Origin: Distichodus sexfasciatus
Taxonomy: Eukaryota; Chordata; Actinopteri; Characiformes; Distichodontidae
Reading direction: 5' to 3'
Assembly (NCBI GenBank): GCA_032718565.1
Contig: JAVGVS010000189.1
Span: forward strand, 1-64,000
DNA length: 64,000 nt
The notes below the pieces were generated by a model that did not search any database, was not told the origin of the DNA, and saw only the letters and a program-made list of their open reading frames with translations. Positions 21,901 to 34,500 of this stretch are shown in pieces. Position 1 is the stretch's first letter. Each line of letters opens with the position of its first letter. The translations under genes were made by a program, and so were the position numbers.

Positions 21901-24900
21901 TACTCCAGTATGTTCTGTACACATGTGAAGCAAACGATATGACTTGCAGATATGACTGCAAGTCATATGATATCAGGATAGTTAAAGTGATGATAATATT
22001 TATAACCCTGTGTTACACATGAATTGCAAGTCCTTGACAGTGCTGTTCTGAGATTTACACCCAGTCTGCTGGTAATGCCGGACTTGTATTTAAGGACTTT
22101 ACTCAGTGTTCCAGAATTAAACAGACTTTTTGTACTTATGTTAAAGGCTTTTTACAAGATATGTAGTGGTCACATGAAGTTTCTATTCTAAGTACCATAC
22201 GAAAAAGAACAACGTCCTTTAGAACACCGTGACTTTTCTCATACTTGGAAGGGCACACACACATACACACACACACACGATTCACACAGTCACAAACACC
22301 CTGTAATACTGTTCTGGCACTGTTCTGCCCAATCTCTGCCAAAACACACACACACCCACACACAGTTGCATATTATAATCTTTGTGAGGTCCCTCCATAG
22401 ACTCCCATAATGACTAGATGTATATAATTTTACACCTAACCCTAACCTTAACCTCAGTAACCAAAAAACAAATAAAAGTGATTTGTCCCCACAATGCCAT
22501 AAATACCAGCACTGCATAATATGTAGTAAAGAACAAACAATACAGGAAAACCCTAATGAAAGAGAGAAAAGGGCAGGAAGTGTCAGAGGTCCCAAGGCAC
22601 ACACACTTCAAACTAACACCACGCTTCTATTTCCATCACAGAGGGATTATTGCCCAGGCAGATCTGAGCTGTTTACAAAAAAGAACTACAGAAAATAGAC
22701 TTCGCCTGCAGCTTTTTCTAAATGTACACACAAACTACATTGTGTTGAATAAAAACCAAAATACCTCTTTTAAAACTATTATATTACTGATTCCATGGAT
22801 ATATGAAGATCCTGTACCTTGTACCTATATTTGGCTGTTCTCAAATGTTGCTCAAAAGCGTGTATATCGGTGAGAGAAGAAGATAATTATGACTCACCAC
22901 TCCCTGAAGGGTAGGAGGTATAAGGCCACAGTACACAGGAATGAAAGCACTGCAAACACAGGCCTGGAAACACACACCCATCAGTTAGGCTTTCTAAATT
23001 ACTTACATTTCTAGCAGTGTATCTATAAAATCACATTCCTTTGTTTACAGGAAATAACTGCTGTCATCAACCAGCTGCATTTTGATTTTATTTAGCTCAC
23101 GCATCAGTGTCAGTGAACTCTGGGTAACCTGTTCAGCTGAATGCTAATGTTATGTGGAAGGCATTTCTGAACATTTTCTGTGTGAGTGTATGTCGTGTTG
23201 AAGAAGGAGTATTTAATGGAGATTAAATACTAATGCTAAAGATTAAAAACATGATCAGGAAAGTACTGTATTATTTTAGGGTGTGTGTGTGTGCTATTGG
23301 AACAGTATGAAAATGTGGTTATATGTGCTTTGCTCTCAGTAATGATCACACTTTGAGTCCAGGGATATGTACTTTACAAAAGGATATAGATGTGTAAATG
23401 TTTCTTCCCTGTGCTTGTGTTTTCAACATGGCTGTAGAGCTACTAGACATTAGCTATTAGCTATTGCTTTTTTGTGATATTAATTTTGTCTGTAACCCAT
23501 CCCAACCCATTTTAGACCAGGTCTTCCTTTACCAGTTCTTTCAGATATATTTTAACACACTGCTTTTGCTGTTCACAATTATGCAAACATGCTTTTGATG
23601 TGTTTTGTAATAGGAATATGAACAACTTACTGTTCTCCTACTTTCAGTTCTCAAGTCCAAGAGTGAAGTCTGGTGGTGTAGTTTCTTACTACTTCATAAT
23701 ACCAAATACTAACATTAATACTGCTTATGGAGAGTACTTCATAAAAAGTCTTCAGCATTCTGGAAATATCTTCACTCAAAGAGTACCTCAGAAAGATAGC
23801 TAGACCTGAATCTTCTTACCTGGACCAACTCTTCATTGCTGCTGAAGTGGGACACCAACACATTCTCTCCATCTGTGACACGGGTGAGGGAGATACCCAG
23901 TCTGCCGGTGGCTCTGCTGTGGGCATCAATGGGCAGAACGTTGTGCAGCAGGCCACGCATGATCTTCACCAAGTTAAAAGAAGGGTGCATCGGCCCCAGA
24001 AACCGCTTTCGTGCTTCTTTAGACACGTCTATGATGCTGGCCCCTGCCTGTCCTAGAAACATGGAAAAAGAGCAGTGAATTTGGGCTAACCAAATTACAG
24101 TCCATTTTTGTTTTGTTTTGTTGATAAAAAAGAAAATCATTGCTGTCAAGGGTACCTTGAGAAGGTACCAGAGTCATGTCCATTGTGGTTTAAAGATTTA
24201 CATAATATGTTTAAATCATGGGCAAAGACTAAAAGGAGAATGGAGGTTATAATTTCCTAATAATCAAAGCTTGCCAATACAACCTCCAAAATAATGATAA
24301 TGCAAATGGGTGAAGCATAAAAAATATTAAACACACCATAAAGCTAACAGAACAAATGAAATCATAATTGCATTATATAAACTGCAAACTAAACACTTTA
24401 GGTACTTTTAGGGGTTGGTTACATGCCTTTTTTTTTTTTAACAAAGATGAACTGTTCATCTTTTGGCCTTGTGTATTTTGAAGCCATTTTGCCTTTGTGA
24501 ACTTTCAGCAGAATGATGGTTTTGTACAGGTGTGCTAACACTGAAGTTATGGCAAGGTTGTTAGGCATCACATCTATGCAGAACTTCAGTGAGGCGGCAT
24601 GAAGGGGTGGTGGGACAGACTCAGTTACAAAGTGCTGTCAAATATGTACAATGAACATACTTCATATTTCCATTGTAAACAGATATCTGAAATAGATCTG
24701 AAAATCTGGCATCAGCAAATAATTATCTTGTCAGATTTTCATTCTATACGCTCAATAAACCAACAAATAATTACTCATTCTACAGAGGATTTTAATTTTT
24801 TATGCTGAATTCAAGGAACAGTGATGTGTGCCGATTACACACAGTGTAAAAGAGGGGACTGGATTCCTGTTTCAGTCAGGTCAAACTCCTCAGTCTGGTA

Positions 24901-25854
24901 ATCAGTTTTAAAATGTGTAAATTTGTGACATTTACCACATTTAGCAGACCTCCTATCCCGAATTACTTCAGACAGTTTCATAATTAAAGGTTTTTACGTT
25001 GGTTATTTCTCTCACTTCTGTACATGCAGTACATATAGTAAAGCTATATATACAATAAAAATAGTAAAGCCATTTTGCCTTTAGAATTTCAGAAATGATA
25101 GTTCAGTGCAACTGTGCCCTAGAAGACCAAGTTTTCACCAATTAAAATCCAGTGCATGTTAGTACCAATGACTGGCAAAATTGGTTAAATGAGCAGATAG
25201 GATAAAAACCTCACTACATAATGGCTTACTTAAGGTAACTTAAGTTTACTGAAGGTTCTACAATATAATCAATTGTCAAAACTTCTGTTTTCACGTGAAG
25301 GTATGCTCACCGACATGTTTATATAATGTATATTTTAGTATTTTTACTTATTTATTGTTTATTCCATGTGCCTAGTCGTGCCTATTTATTCTCTGTTCTA
25401 CTGTTCTTTGTTTGTTTGCACTGGAAATAACCTGGAGCCACGTCGTCTCGTCTCTCTATGTATCTGTACAGTATATAGCAGAGATGACAATAAAGTTGAC
25501 TTTGACTTTGACTTTAGGGTGCTGAAAATGTACACAACGTTACATAATAAACCAGTTTAATTCAAATTAAAATGTATTTATATAGCGCTCTTAACAACAG
25601 TCATTGTCACAAAGCACTTTACATATAATGTAAAGTCTTAATCTATAGTGTGTTTGTGTATTTTTACCCAGACAAGCTCCGCTGACCAGCGCCGTGGCAC
25701 TGAGGGCTCCGGCCGACGCGCCGTAGATGTGTCGAGCATTTTCCACCAGAAAAGGGGCTTGCTCCTGCAGACAGCTGGCCACCCCGATGTGGTAAATACC
25801 GAGAAAACCACAACCAGCGAAGGAAATATTCCACGGAGAGTCCAGAGGAAACAT
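18990..25854 (-). CDS. pnpla2: Patatin-like phospholipase domain-containing protein 2 (adipose triglyceride lipase, ATGL)
   Basis: ATGL hydrolyses the first acyl ester of triacylglycerol at lipid droplets. Nine coding exons on the minus strand assemble with consistent phases and GT-AG sites: 25668-25854, 23820-24052, 22898-22963, 20810-21022, 20659-20719, 19924-20103, 19700-19832, 19410-19532 and 18990-19290. They total 1497 nt and encode 498 aa (human 504). The patatin domain is complete: the oxyanion loop GCGFLG (14-19), the nucleophile motif GASAG (Ser47) and the catalytic DGG (Asp166). Exon 4 contains YELKNTITVSPFSGESDI, near identical to mammals. The C-terminal half is less conserved, with an acidic insert (EDSENDDD) in exon 6 and a hydrophobic segment in exon 7 where the lipid-droplet-binding region lies. 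The start ATG at 25854 gives MFPLDSPWNISFAGCGF, matching the family N terminus. Introns hold SINE and L2 debris. It faces away from pidd1 across a CpG-rich region. Confidence 0.95.
20355..20560 (+). mobile_element. tRNA-derived SINE in pnpla2 intron 5
   Basis: 'ggtggtgtagcccagtggta' resembles a tRNA A-box region and 'ggtcatgggttcactatctg' a B box. The 3' part ends 'ctgcttacatttaatg'. It belongs to a different family from 12027-12285. Confidence 0.6.
21470..21710. mobile_element. SINE fragments in pnpla2 intron 3
   Basis: 'attcattcattttccgaacc' followed by 'gcttaatcc' (about 21475-21505) is the 3' tail of the dispersed fish repeat also seen at 29345-29700, in the minus orientation. 'acactcttatccagagcgac' (about 21611-21630) is the conserved 3' motif of another fish SINE. 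Both are truncated. Confidence 0.55.
25425..25515 (+). mobile_element. L2-type LINE 3' tail in pnpla2 intron 1
   Basis: 'ggagccacgtcgtctcgtct' leads to 'gatgacaataaagttgactt' and a (TTGACT)n-like tail, the typical 3' end of fish L2-like LINEs. Similar tails occur at 44695-44770 (+) and 62028-62085 (-). Only the tail is present. Confidence 0.65.
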
Positions 25855-26400
25855 GGAGCTACATGAAGGCCAAATAAACCTACTTTATTTCTGCTGCTGG
25901 ATGACAGTTTTAAAACGAAATCGTTAAGAACGTCTTTCGGGTCGACAACGTGACTACTACGAATGCTATTAAACTACTTTATTTTTCTAAAACAAAAACA
26001 AGAGCAAAAGTACAACAACTTCACGAACACACGCTCGCAATGGACACTTGCCGCGTCGAGCGCGCGCCACGCTATGACGTCAAGCCTTCACGTGGCCGCG
26101 CGACTCGCGCACCGCTGCAAATCCACAAACCTGCCGACTTAATATTTTTTCTCAAAAAAAGAGTTCAGACCACTCAATGCAAACGAAATAAACGTCTTCA
26201 CGCGTCGACGTGTTTCCCATCCCCCACGAAAACCAAGACTGTCGTCAAGCAATGGCCTAAAGGGCTCGGGGAGGTAAGTTGTCAAAACTGTCAACTATGG
26301 CTGAGGCGGCGCTTAGTTAAATACGGCGCTGTCAGGTTCTCCTGGACCAATCCCCGCGAGGGGGCGAGGGGTTTCCACGAAGGGAATCGTGACGAAGCTG
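25855..26400 (-). promoter_or_regulatory. Probable pnpla2 promoter, CpG-rich with CRE and E-box motifs
   Basis: The 500 bp 5' of the pnpla2 ATG is rich in CpG, unlike the surrounding AT-rich DNA. It contains a perfect palindromic CRE core TGACGTCA (26075-26082) and, 6 bp further on, a CACGTG E-box (26089-26094). No clear TATA box was seen. The start site is not placed. A 213-codon plus-strand frame crosses it (25950-26591) but has no recognisable domain and is best explained by the high GC content. Confidence 0.55.
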
Positions 26401-26599
26401 GAGTGTTATTAAGGCTGTTTGCGTGTAGAGTACAAATTATGCCTTCTCAGTCAGGGTTTTGTGGGGTGGTGGGAGAGGGTGGGGGCCCGACTTTTCGTTA
26501 CGTTAGAATCAGTATGGTGAGAATGATGAGAATATATATTTTTAGAATACCCTCAGACCACACGAACCACCCATCTTTGCGCTTCCTTTAACGTGTGTC

Positions 26600-28020
26600 T
26601 GTGTGTTCAAAGGAGAAAGAGCTAAAACTTGATGTAATTAACGATTGGTCAGATGACTTCTGTTTTCCAGACAAAGTAGGCTGAGCAGTGACATACCTAG
26701 ACAAAAAGGAAGCAAGTGAATTTAGATTAATCCTTAAAAATCAAGAGAGGGCATTCTGTGTGTGACAGAGTGTGAAACGAAGGACAATAAAAGATTGATC
26801 AGATGCAGTTTCCAGAGAAAATTAGCAATGAATAAACTCAAAACTCACGTATGAGGGATGATGATTTATGCACACTTATAGAGAAATAATAAACAAAGTA
26901 GTGTTGAGAAAAATCAACACCCACCTGCCACTGATTTTCATTTTTGATTTTTTGTTTTTGCATTACGCCAGAACCAAAAGGGCATGGTATTTACATGTGA
27001 CTGAACCAGCCTGAGTCAAATGGACCACCGATCTACGGATTAGATTGGCAGGTCAAACATATACCCCTCCATAATTCGAACTATGCTTGTGTGTTGATTT
27101 CGAATAACAGCAAGGATGGAGTAACAAATTACAGCCTTTCGAATAACAGCAAGGATGGAAGTACCATTTTTGAGAAATTACTTTTTTAACACCAGCACTT
27201 TTACTTGTAAATAAGTATTGTTTCAGAAATGTAACAGTACTTGTACTTAAGTACAAAGATGCAGTACTCTAGGGGGACAACAACACAACTGTGGGGATAA
27301 CATCTTAAACCCTGTGGGATGATATTTATGTTTTACAGCATTTAGTAAATGCTCTTATCCAGCACGACTGTCCTAATTTCAGGAACTTTGGTACCCAACT
27401 GTGTTTCTTCAGACTGGAATTTAAACTTATAATCTTGTGGTCACTGCGTGGTAAGGGGATAAAAAAGATGATTTTCTTCACCAATCAACCAAATAGTACT
27501 ATTTATGTCTGTAAACTTAAAAAAATATGTATAGTCTGTCATCAGAGTTGCCACATTTGTTCACTGTGTACAAGTTAACCTTGCTTGAAAAATGCCACAG
27601 AGTATGTCCTGTAACAATGTCCATTCATTGGGGATTTAAGACTTGGAGCATGGTTGTTCATCACAGGGCAGAGGGATGTTTTTCTAAGTTTAAACTGGTC
27701 AAAACTTTTTGTGTCCTCTCAAAATTTCCCCCTGGGTCTGCATCACTCTTTGTGGACTTCTGCTTACACTGTTTTAGAAGGAAGTTGTTCTATTAATGGA
27801 TTTTCTTTATGGGCCAAGGGACAAAGTGTTTTTCAGAGCTCTCATGTCAGCATCTAAAACAGAAGGTACAATACATGTAAAACTACTCATTCTGAACATT
27901 TTGAAATAATGTTATATTGTATTTACCAAAGTAAAGCTGTGAGAACAACAGTGACTGTGAAGTATAAAGTCCTGAAATATATACTTAAAGGAAAAATAAA
28001 GATTTAATCAATCCCGTAAA
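26600..28020. other. Intergenic sequence between pnpla2 and pidd1, repeat remnants only
   Basis: AT-rich DNA with fragments: a two-fold direct repeat 'tcgaataacagcaaggatgg' at about 27100 and 27139; a fish element edge 'ttgtacttaagtac' at about 27242; and a SINE 3' motif 'agtaaatgctcttatccag' at about 27344. No exon was recognised, and in particular none for rplp2, the gene that lies here in human. Confidence 0.5.
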
Positions 28021-28150
28021 AGGGCGGCATGGTGGCGCAGTGGTTAGTGCTGCCACCACCCTGCAAGAAGGTCCTGGGTTTGATTCCCCCGTCAGCTTTT
28101 GGGCTTTATGTGTGGAGTTTGCATGCTCTCCCCATATTGTTTCCTCCAAA
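28021..28150 (+). mobile_element. SINE-like dispersed repeat, family B, 5' part only
   Basis: 'gggcggcatggtggcgcagt' then 'ggttagtgctgccaccaccc' and 'aaggtcctgggtttgattcc' form the tRNA-like head. 'tgtggagtttgcatgctctc' follows, as in the copies at 29345, 38830 and 59745. The 3' part is lost. Confidence 0.75.
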
Positions 28151-29311
28151 ACTAGAGTGCAAGATGTAACCATATAGCTTCCATGTACCAAAACCGTAGA
28201 ACTGAAAGTTCTTGTAGTGTTTAGACTTTAGTATGTCGCCATAATCCATATAAAATACTATACAATATAGTAAAGGACTATTAATTCTCCTCCAATGTGT
28301 TTGAAGAAGCGGGTTTGACTCTTCCTATTATTCCTATTTATGGAACTCTATTTATTGATCTTACAATACAGCAAAAGTACATTTCTGTTATATTGCAGCC
28401 CTATTTCAACACACATAGGGAGCTCTTCTAAGAATGTGTTATGAACTTTCTATGTCAAAACATTAGGCTATCCTTTAACCCCCTTCTGTTACACGATGAC
28501 AGATAGTATCTCAAGGAAAAGGCTTGAGCAGTTACCATAGTGGGGTCAATTACAGGGCATTGTTTGGGTAAAGATATTTCAACATTGGTAGTTTATGCCT
28601 CATTATAAATCTAATTGCTATCACATAAACTTAAGTTATATTAATTACATGAATGACACCCCAGTCTTGATTGTATCATCATACTGATCGAAAATAAAAT
28701 TCTTTGGATGTTAAGGTTGTGATAACTTTATCCTTTCGTGCTTCTTCTCTTCCCATGGGAGAACAGAAACGAAAGCCGGAAAATATGCTGTTAGTCCCAG
28801 GAGAAGAACAAATCCTGAAATATAGCAGCTGGGGCAAGGGAACAGGACAAACATAACACAAAATGTCCAGGCAAGAAAGAAATGATAACATGTAATGATA
28901 AATGATAGTAACAATGTCATTACTTATGCCAGCTGATATTTGTTGCCCAACAAAAGGTGTGGCCTAATATTTTAAAACATGTAGCAATGAATGGCATACT
29001 TAATTGGTATTTGTGAAGGCTCTCAAAACTATGTCACATAACGTAAAACTTTAATTTGCTTTTATTACTACAACAGGCCCCTGGGTTGGAACCTTTGGGC
29101 AAGAGGCCCAACAGTGCTCCAGGGAGACTGTCCCAGTAATTAGAAAATGGATGTTGCTATGATTGATGAGAGCATCTGCTAAATGGCATCTGCTAAAAGT
29201 CCTATGTCCTCCATTCTGTATGTTCCTTTGTATGTTTACATGCAGGTGTGAGTGTGCTTCCTTCTCTGTTGTGAAGTGACCTTGGACTAAAGAAAAGCAC
29301 TAAATAACAAC

Positions 29312-29319
29312 AATAATAA

Positions 29320-29350
<31 letters not shown>

Positions 29351-29352
29351 AA
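29312..29352. repeat. (AAT)n/(AAG)n microsatellite
   Basis: A run of AAT then AAG units directly precedes the family B copy. Confidence 0.85.
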
Positions 29353-29700
29353 TGTGGTTAGCACTGCCGTCTCACAGCGAGCTGGTCCTGAGTTCAAGCC
29401 CGGGGTCGGCCGTATGGCCTTTCTGTATGGAATTTGCATGCTCTGTCCGTGTTCGATTGGGTTTTCTCCAGGGACTCCGGTTTCCTCCCACAGGCCAAAG
29501 GCGTGTAATGTAGGTTAATTGGCGACTGTAAATTGGCCCCTTTAAGCTGTCAATGGGAGTGTGATTGTGTGCGCCCTGCAGTGTGTTGCAGGCTGCCCAG
29601 GGTTGGTCCCTGCCTTCTGCCCGTAGTTCCTGGGATAGGCTCCAGTCCCTGCGACCCCGAAAGGGGATAAGCAGTTTCGGTAATGAATGAATGAATTATT
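29350..29700 (+). mobile_element. SINE-like dispersed repeat, family B, near full length
   Basis: Starts 'tgtggttagcactgccgtct' and runs through 'ggaatttgcatgctctgtcc', 'ggtttcctcccacaggccaa' and 'aattggcgactgtaaattgg' to 'gggataggctccagtccctg' and 'ggataagcagtttcggtaat'. It ends in (GAAT)n. This is one of the commonest fish interspersed repeats. Confidence 0.85.
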
Positions 29701-30129
29701 ATTGTTATTATTATTACTTTGACACAATATACAAATATTATAATTGTAGGATGACATCCAAAATAAATAGATACTTACTACTTTACATTTTGATTCACAT
29801 GTACTAACCTTAATCCTAACCCTAACATAGGCTAAGATTTGTGATTAAATCTAATTTCTTCACATTTTACAGTATATAATTCCCGGGGACGTAGCACCAA
29901 ATTCTGTGCACTGCACACAAGCAATCTTAATGGGCCCCCTCCCTGTAATAAAGTGAAATTGGCGACTTCTTAAGGGCCCTCCCCCATTCTGGGGCCCTGT
30001 CAGTCCCACTACAACACACAATGGTCATTCCACAGTCACTGACATATTGTGGAATTGCAGCGTGGTCCTGTGGACAAAGAAGTAAAAGGCTGAAGGGTCA
30101 TCATTTGATTGCAAAAGAATACAGAAGTC

Positions 30130-30330
30130 TTTTTTGGAAGGTGGTTGTAGTACAGTAATTTGAGTGACTGAAACCAAATTTTTTGTAGACCATAAGCCTG
30201 AGGGTTCAAATCAGAGTGGAGTCTAAAACTACGATTAGACCTCTGAACAAGGCCCTTAATCCAAAGCTTTCAAATGCCACAGGACACTTTTAAAGATCCT
30301 GCAGGGTTTAGGCTTCAGTAAATCAGTAGC
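30130..30330 (+). mobile_element. tRNA-derived SINE, diverged
   Basis: A B-box-like 'gagggttcaaatcagag' (about 30191) is followed by 'gaacaaggcccttaatccaa', the hallmark downstream string of a fish tRNA-SINE family. The A-box area ('ggttgtagtacagtaatt') is degraded. Confidence 0.6.
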
Positions 30331-30684
30331 ACACTGAAGAGCAAGAGCATATTTATGTGTTTAATATTTATATATTTGTATGTTTTGTCTTAATTGTGTT
30401 ACTCTAAAACATTAACATGTAAGCAATATTAATAATATACTATATTGTCTATAATGTCCAGACCTGTGTTAAAACAGCAAAGACCCACACTCTTTTTCTT
30501 CTATGATTTGTGTGTCTATGATAAAGTGTCTTTTAAATATTTGTTTTCATTTAGTTGTCTCCTTTGTGTACCAGATCTTGCTGATTCTACCAACTAGCTT
30601 GAGGTGAAAAGACCAAAACAACTTACAGAACAAAGCATAAAAAAAGTTTGGTCTCCTTTTGACGACAATAAGAATGTAATAAGA

Positions 30685-30932
30685 ATGGAGTCGGCGACGC
30701 GCATGCGTGGTGTGCACTGTTTCTTTAAGAGCTCGCGTTCCGCCTTGTTTTGAAAGTTCCGCGCTCGTCTGACTCGCGACCGCGATCAACTGTGGAGAAA
30801 GTCCTCTGACAGGGAAGTGCTTTACTCCACTTTCATCCTGCCTTCACCCAAAACTCCTGTCATAAACTGCATTATATAAACGACTTCTGAAGACTACTTG
30901 TCTGATGGTTGTGCATAACGCCATTGCGCTAT
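30685..30932 (+). promoter_or_regulatory. Probable pidd1 promoter and non-coding first exon
   Basis: A short GC- and CpG-rich island contains an NRF-1-type palindrome CGCGCATGCGTG (30698-30709). It ends at a good donor, CTAT|GTGAGT (exon end 30932). A matching acceptor 'ctctctttattccag' ends at 31360. The simplest reading is a 5' non-coding exon of unknown start ending at 30932, then a 428-bp intron, then the coding exon. No TATA box is evident. Confidence 0.55.
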
Positions 30933-31361
30933 GTGAGTGATTATGAGATAATTACGTTAGCAACGTTAGCAAGACGCAATAGCAAGACTTCCTACCTCAG
31001 GCCTGTTAAATACGGACTAGACGCTATTTAAAATAACATACGATACCTCAAAGTATAACTTCGGGAAAGTTGATGTCGAGGTGATACTTCCTTACGTGTT
31101 TATTTGAGGAATTCATGGAGATTGCTACACATATTTTAACAAACTTAAGGCACCATTTTCTCAGGTTCCCATTTCAGTACGTTATACTTGTATAACTTAA
31201 ATATGTGAGGTAAAGAATGTTGAATAATTCTTTTGCAGTCAGTAGACCTTGCTGTTATTAATGTAGTGGTAGCCAAACATAAGAGAAGCATGTCTTATTG
31301 CCTGGTTATTGGGTGTTATATGTCTTTGCCATATTCAATTTGCACCTCTCTTTATTCCAGA

Positions 31362-31427
31362 ATGAGCGTTTTCTCCCCTCCATGCTTGGGCCTGCCCAGG
31401 CTTGGACGTCTCCACAGGCTTCGATGA
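31362..31427 (+). promoter_or_regulatory. Upstream ORF in the pidd1 leader
   Basis: An ATG lies one base after the inferred acceptor (31360) and opens a 21-codon frame ending in TGA at 31425-31427. A second, four-codon upstream ORF starts at 31575 and overlaps the first candidate pidd1 ATG (31586) by sharing bases. Such frames can lower initiation at the main start; here that is inference. Confidence 0.45.
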
Positions 31428-31585
31428 TGTGACTCGATTAAGCCCTGGCTATGGCGCGAGAGAAAGACTCTTTTCTCTCATTCGCCCATCCAGACAGGAG
31501 ACTGAGGAACGAACGAGGCAGCGGGAATGAAAGAGGAAGGTGGGAGACGTAAATTGAACCAGAAGAGATCTCAGATGAAAATGAT

Positions 31586-34500
31586 ATGAATATGGCTGGA
31601 AATGGAGAAGGATTCTATCTTCCTCCATCTCTCCCACACGGACACACGAGAGACCCTTCAACCTCTTCATCCTCGTGCCACACTCCCTCTGCATTTTTCT
31701 CCTCCTCTTCCTCCTCATCTTCGCGGCTCTCTCTCTCTCCCCCGCTGCCCCCTACTGTGGAGCCAGATGCAGTGTTGGGGAATGGGGAGTTGGGGCTGGA
31801 CGTGTATCTTTCCGGAGCGGCTGTCCTGCCCGCTCTCTGGGACGCTGTCCCGGAGAGGTTGAAGCTGGTACAGCGAGTCCGACTGGGCTCTGAGGATGAG
31901 GATGCACTGGAAGAAGCTCTTCGAGTGATGCCCTTACTCACACAGCTGCGCTCATTGGTCATCCGAGGTATACACACACATTCATATAGTCTAAGTTCAC
32001 AAAATATTTGAGTTCTACACTTGTTTTACACATGCTCATTTTAATTTACATATCAAAATGTTAATGTTTGAATTGATAAATGCACTTTTTTGTCCAACAA
32101 CAATATACAGCTTATTGTTTCAGCATCATCATGGTGATGTGCAATGTCACGTGTCATTTTTAGCTTTTAAAAAACATTTAAATCCCCCCATCAATCTAGA
32201 ATGAATTTTTGCTGAAAATTAGGGATATTTTTCATCTTGCAGTATAAATTGCTGGGAGAAAATATATTGGTGTCATTTTCCCCCCTGAATATTTCTCAGC
32301 CCTAGCATAATTAGTTCATAAAAATGTTGGTGTTAAAGTTCACATGATATAAGGGTTTAAAAATTGTAGAAAAGTACACTAAGAAGTTTACCTGTACAGA
32401 CTGGTCTGTGGAGATTTTTGTCTATGGAGATTTGGGATCTGAGAGTATGAACTACATGAATCATGAGTTTACATTAGCAGAATGAGATGCAGATTAATCT
32501 GTGTGTTGCATAGTTTATGTTATCAAATTTACTTCGTAACAAATAGACACACCTTAATTGAAACAGACTGTTTCTGATCCTGCATTACGTGTCTTTCTGT
32601 CGATCTTGCCCACTTTTCTCATGCCATCCCTAGGCCATCGTTTTCATGATGCCCAGGGTGACCCACTCCCGGGTCTTCTGACCACCCTTCCTCCCTCCAT
32701 CTCCACTCTTACCCTCCTCGTTCACCTGGATCTTTCCTTTAATCGGCTCTCCTCTGTTCCACCATGCCTGCTTTCTCTCCCTCACCTCTCGGAGCTCTTG
32801 CTCTGCCACAACCAGCTAAGTAGTCTGCCAGAGGAAGTGGGCAGCTTGGTGCAACTGCGAAAGCTCATCTTGCTGGGGAACAAGCTTCAAGTTCTGCCCA
32901 GAGCCACGGGGCTTCTCTTAGGGCTGCAAGTACTGGACGTGTCCTTTAACCAGCTGGAGTGTTTGCCTGCAGAGCTGGGCCTACTGCATAACCTGCACAC
33001 ACTGGACCTCTCAAACAACAGACTCGTAGAACTGCCGGAGACTCTAGGTAAGGAAGATTGGAACAATCTTCTCTCAGACAGACGCTATTAGGCTTTTAAC
33101 TCCAAAATAACTGAGTGCTGATAAATGCAGTAAATGTAGGCAGGAAAAAGTCGGACTTGAGCCAATGATATTCTAGTCTGTAAACAAGTATTGTATTACT
33201 AGGCTGCCTAGACTGCTACCCCGTTGCCTCGATTAAAAACCTTGCCATTATTAATTAGCTGAACATTTAATTTACATCATTGCACTTACTGTGATATGAA
33301 AACATCAAAATTTACTACACCCAAAAAAATGTACATTTTATGATCAGTTACAATTTTGATGATAATTAAATAATTGAATTGTAGTTTAAATTGTGTTAAA
33401 AAGTAACAGCATAACCAGTGGTTCCAACGAAATGCTCATTTGCTGCATAATAGTTACTCGTACTAACTTTGCACTAACAACTCATGTGTCCATGTGAAAT
33501 AATAGATTTAGTCAGTGAATCAGTATCATGTTCTTTAAATTAAAATGTAATTAGAAGTTGCATTTTAAAAACCCAGCTACAATGGTTTTGGCTGAAACGA
33601 TTCAATTACAAAAAATGGTTGAGTCAGTTTTTCTAGAATCGAAGCTTCGTTTAATTAATTTCATTCGTTAAAGCATGCTCCGCTTGTGTTTCACACGGAT
33701 GCTTATTAGTGACGCACAACGTTTTCAGTGGTACGATCAAGGGAAGATCTGAGCCGTCTGTACATGAAAGTATTTCCGAGTAAGGTTGTGCACAAAAATC
33801 TCATAAATGACATTTTTCACAATGTAAACACACATGCTGTTTGCAAGCACACACATGTGAGTGCCATTACTCACAATACAGCCATTTATTAATATTTTAT
33901 TAATATTAGTACAAATCTACAGGCACAGACCAATTTTCATTAGAAAAGTGCTGATTTGTGTGAGACTGTGCGAGCATTTACACATCAAAATATATCAAAT
34001 CTGAATAGTGCAGGACATCCTGAACACAACATAAGGCATGTGAGAACTTCTGCACACACACATACTATAATAAGCCAAAAAACAAAGGTATAAAAAACAC
34101 CCCAAACTCTCTCAGGGGCATCAGGGTTCATTTAGATTTTTTAAAAAGGAACATTCAGGAATAAAAGTCAATTGGTTGTACATTTTCAGATTTTTTCTGT
34201 TTTTTTTTTTTTTTATATAAGTAATGTATCCGATTAATTGATGAAAAACTCTGTAGAATAATCAATTACAAAAGAATCAATAGCTGCAGCTCTGAAGGCA
34301 AATGTTAATGTATTTTACTCTTTATGCAGCTGTGTTTACTTAATATAGGCTATAAATGAAGTTTTAATTGTCTTTAGGGAAATGTTATACATGTGAAATG
34401 CCCATAAACTTAATGGCATGACGTTTAGAATGTAATATGGGTAAAGTGATTAGGAAGATTTTTGTTTAATGATAGAACAGGCATTTTGGTGGGAAAAGGT

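Noticed and set aside
25950..26591. 213-codon plus-strand ORF upstream of pnpla2
   Set aside because: It lies over the CpG-rich promoter, has no known domain and biased composition, and is best explained by GC content.
31615..31977. Antisense ORF over pidd1 exon 2
   Set aside because: Shadow of the Ser-rich N-terminal coding exon in the opposite frame.
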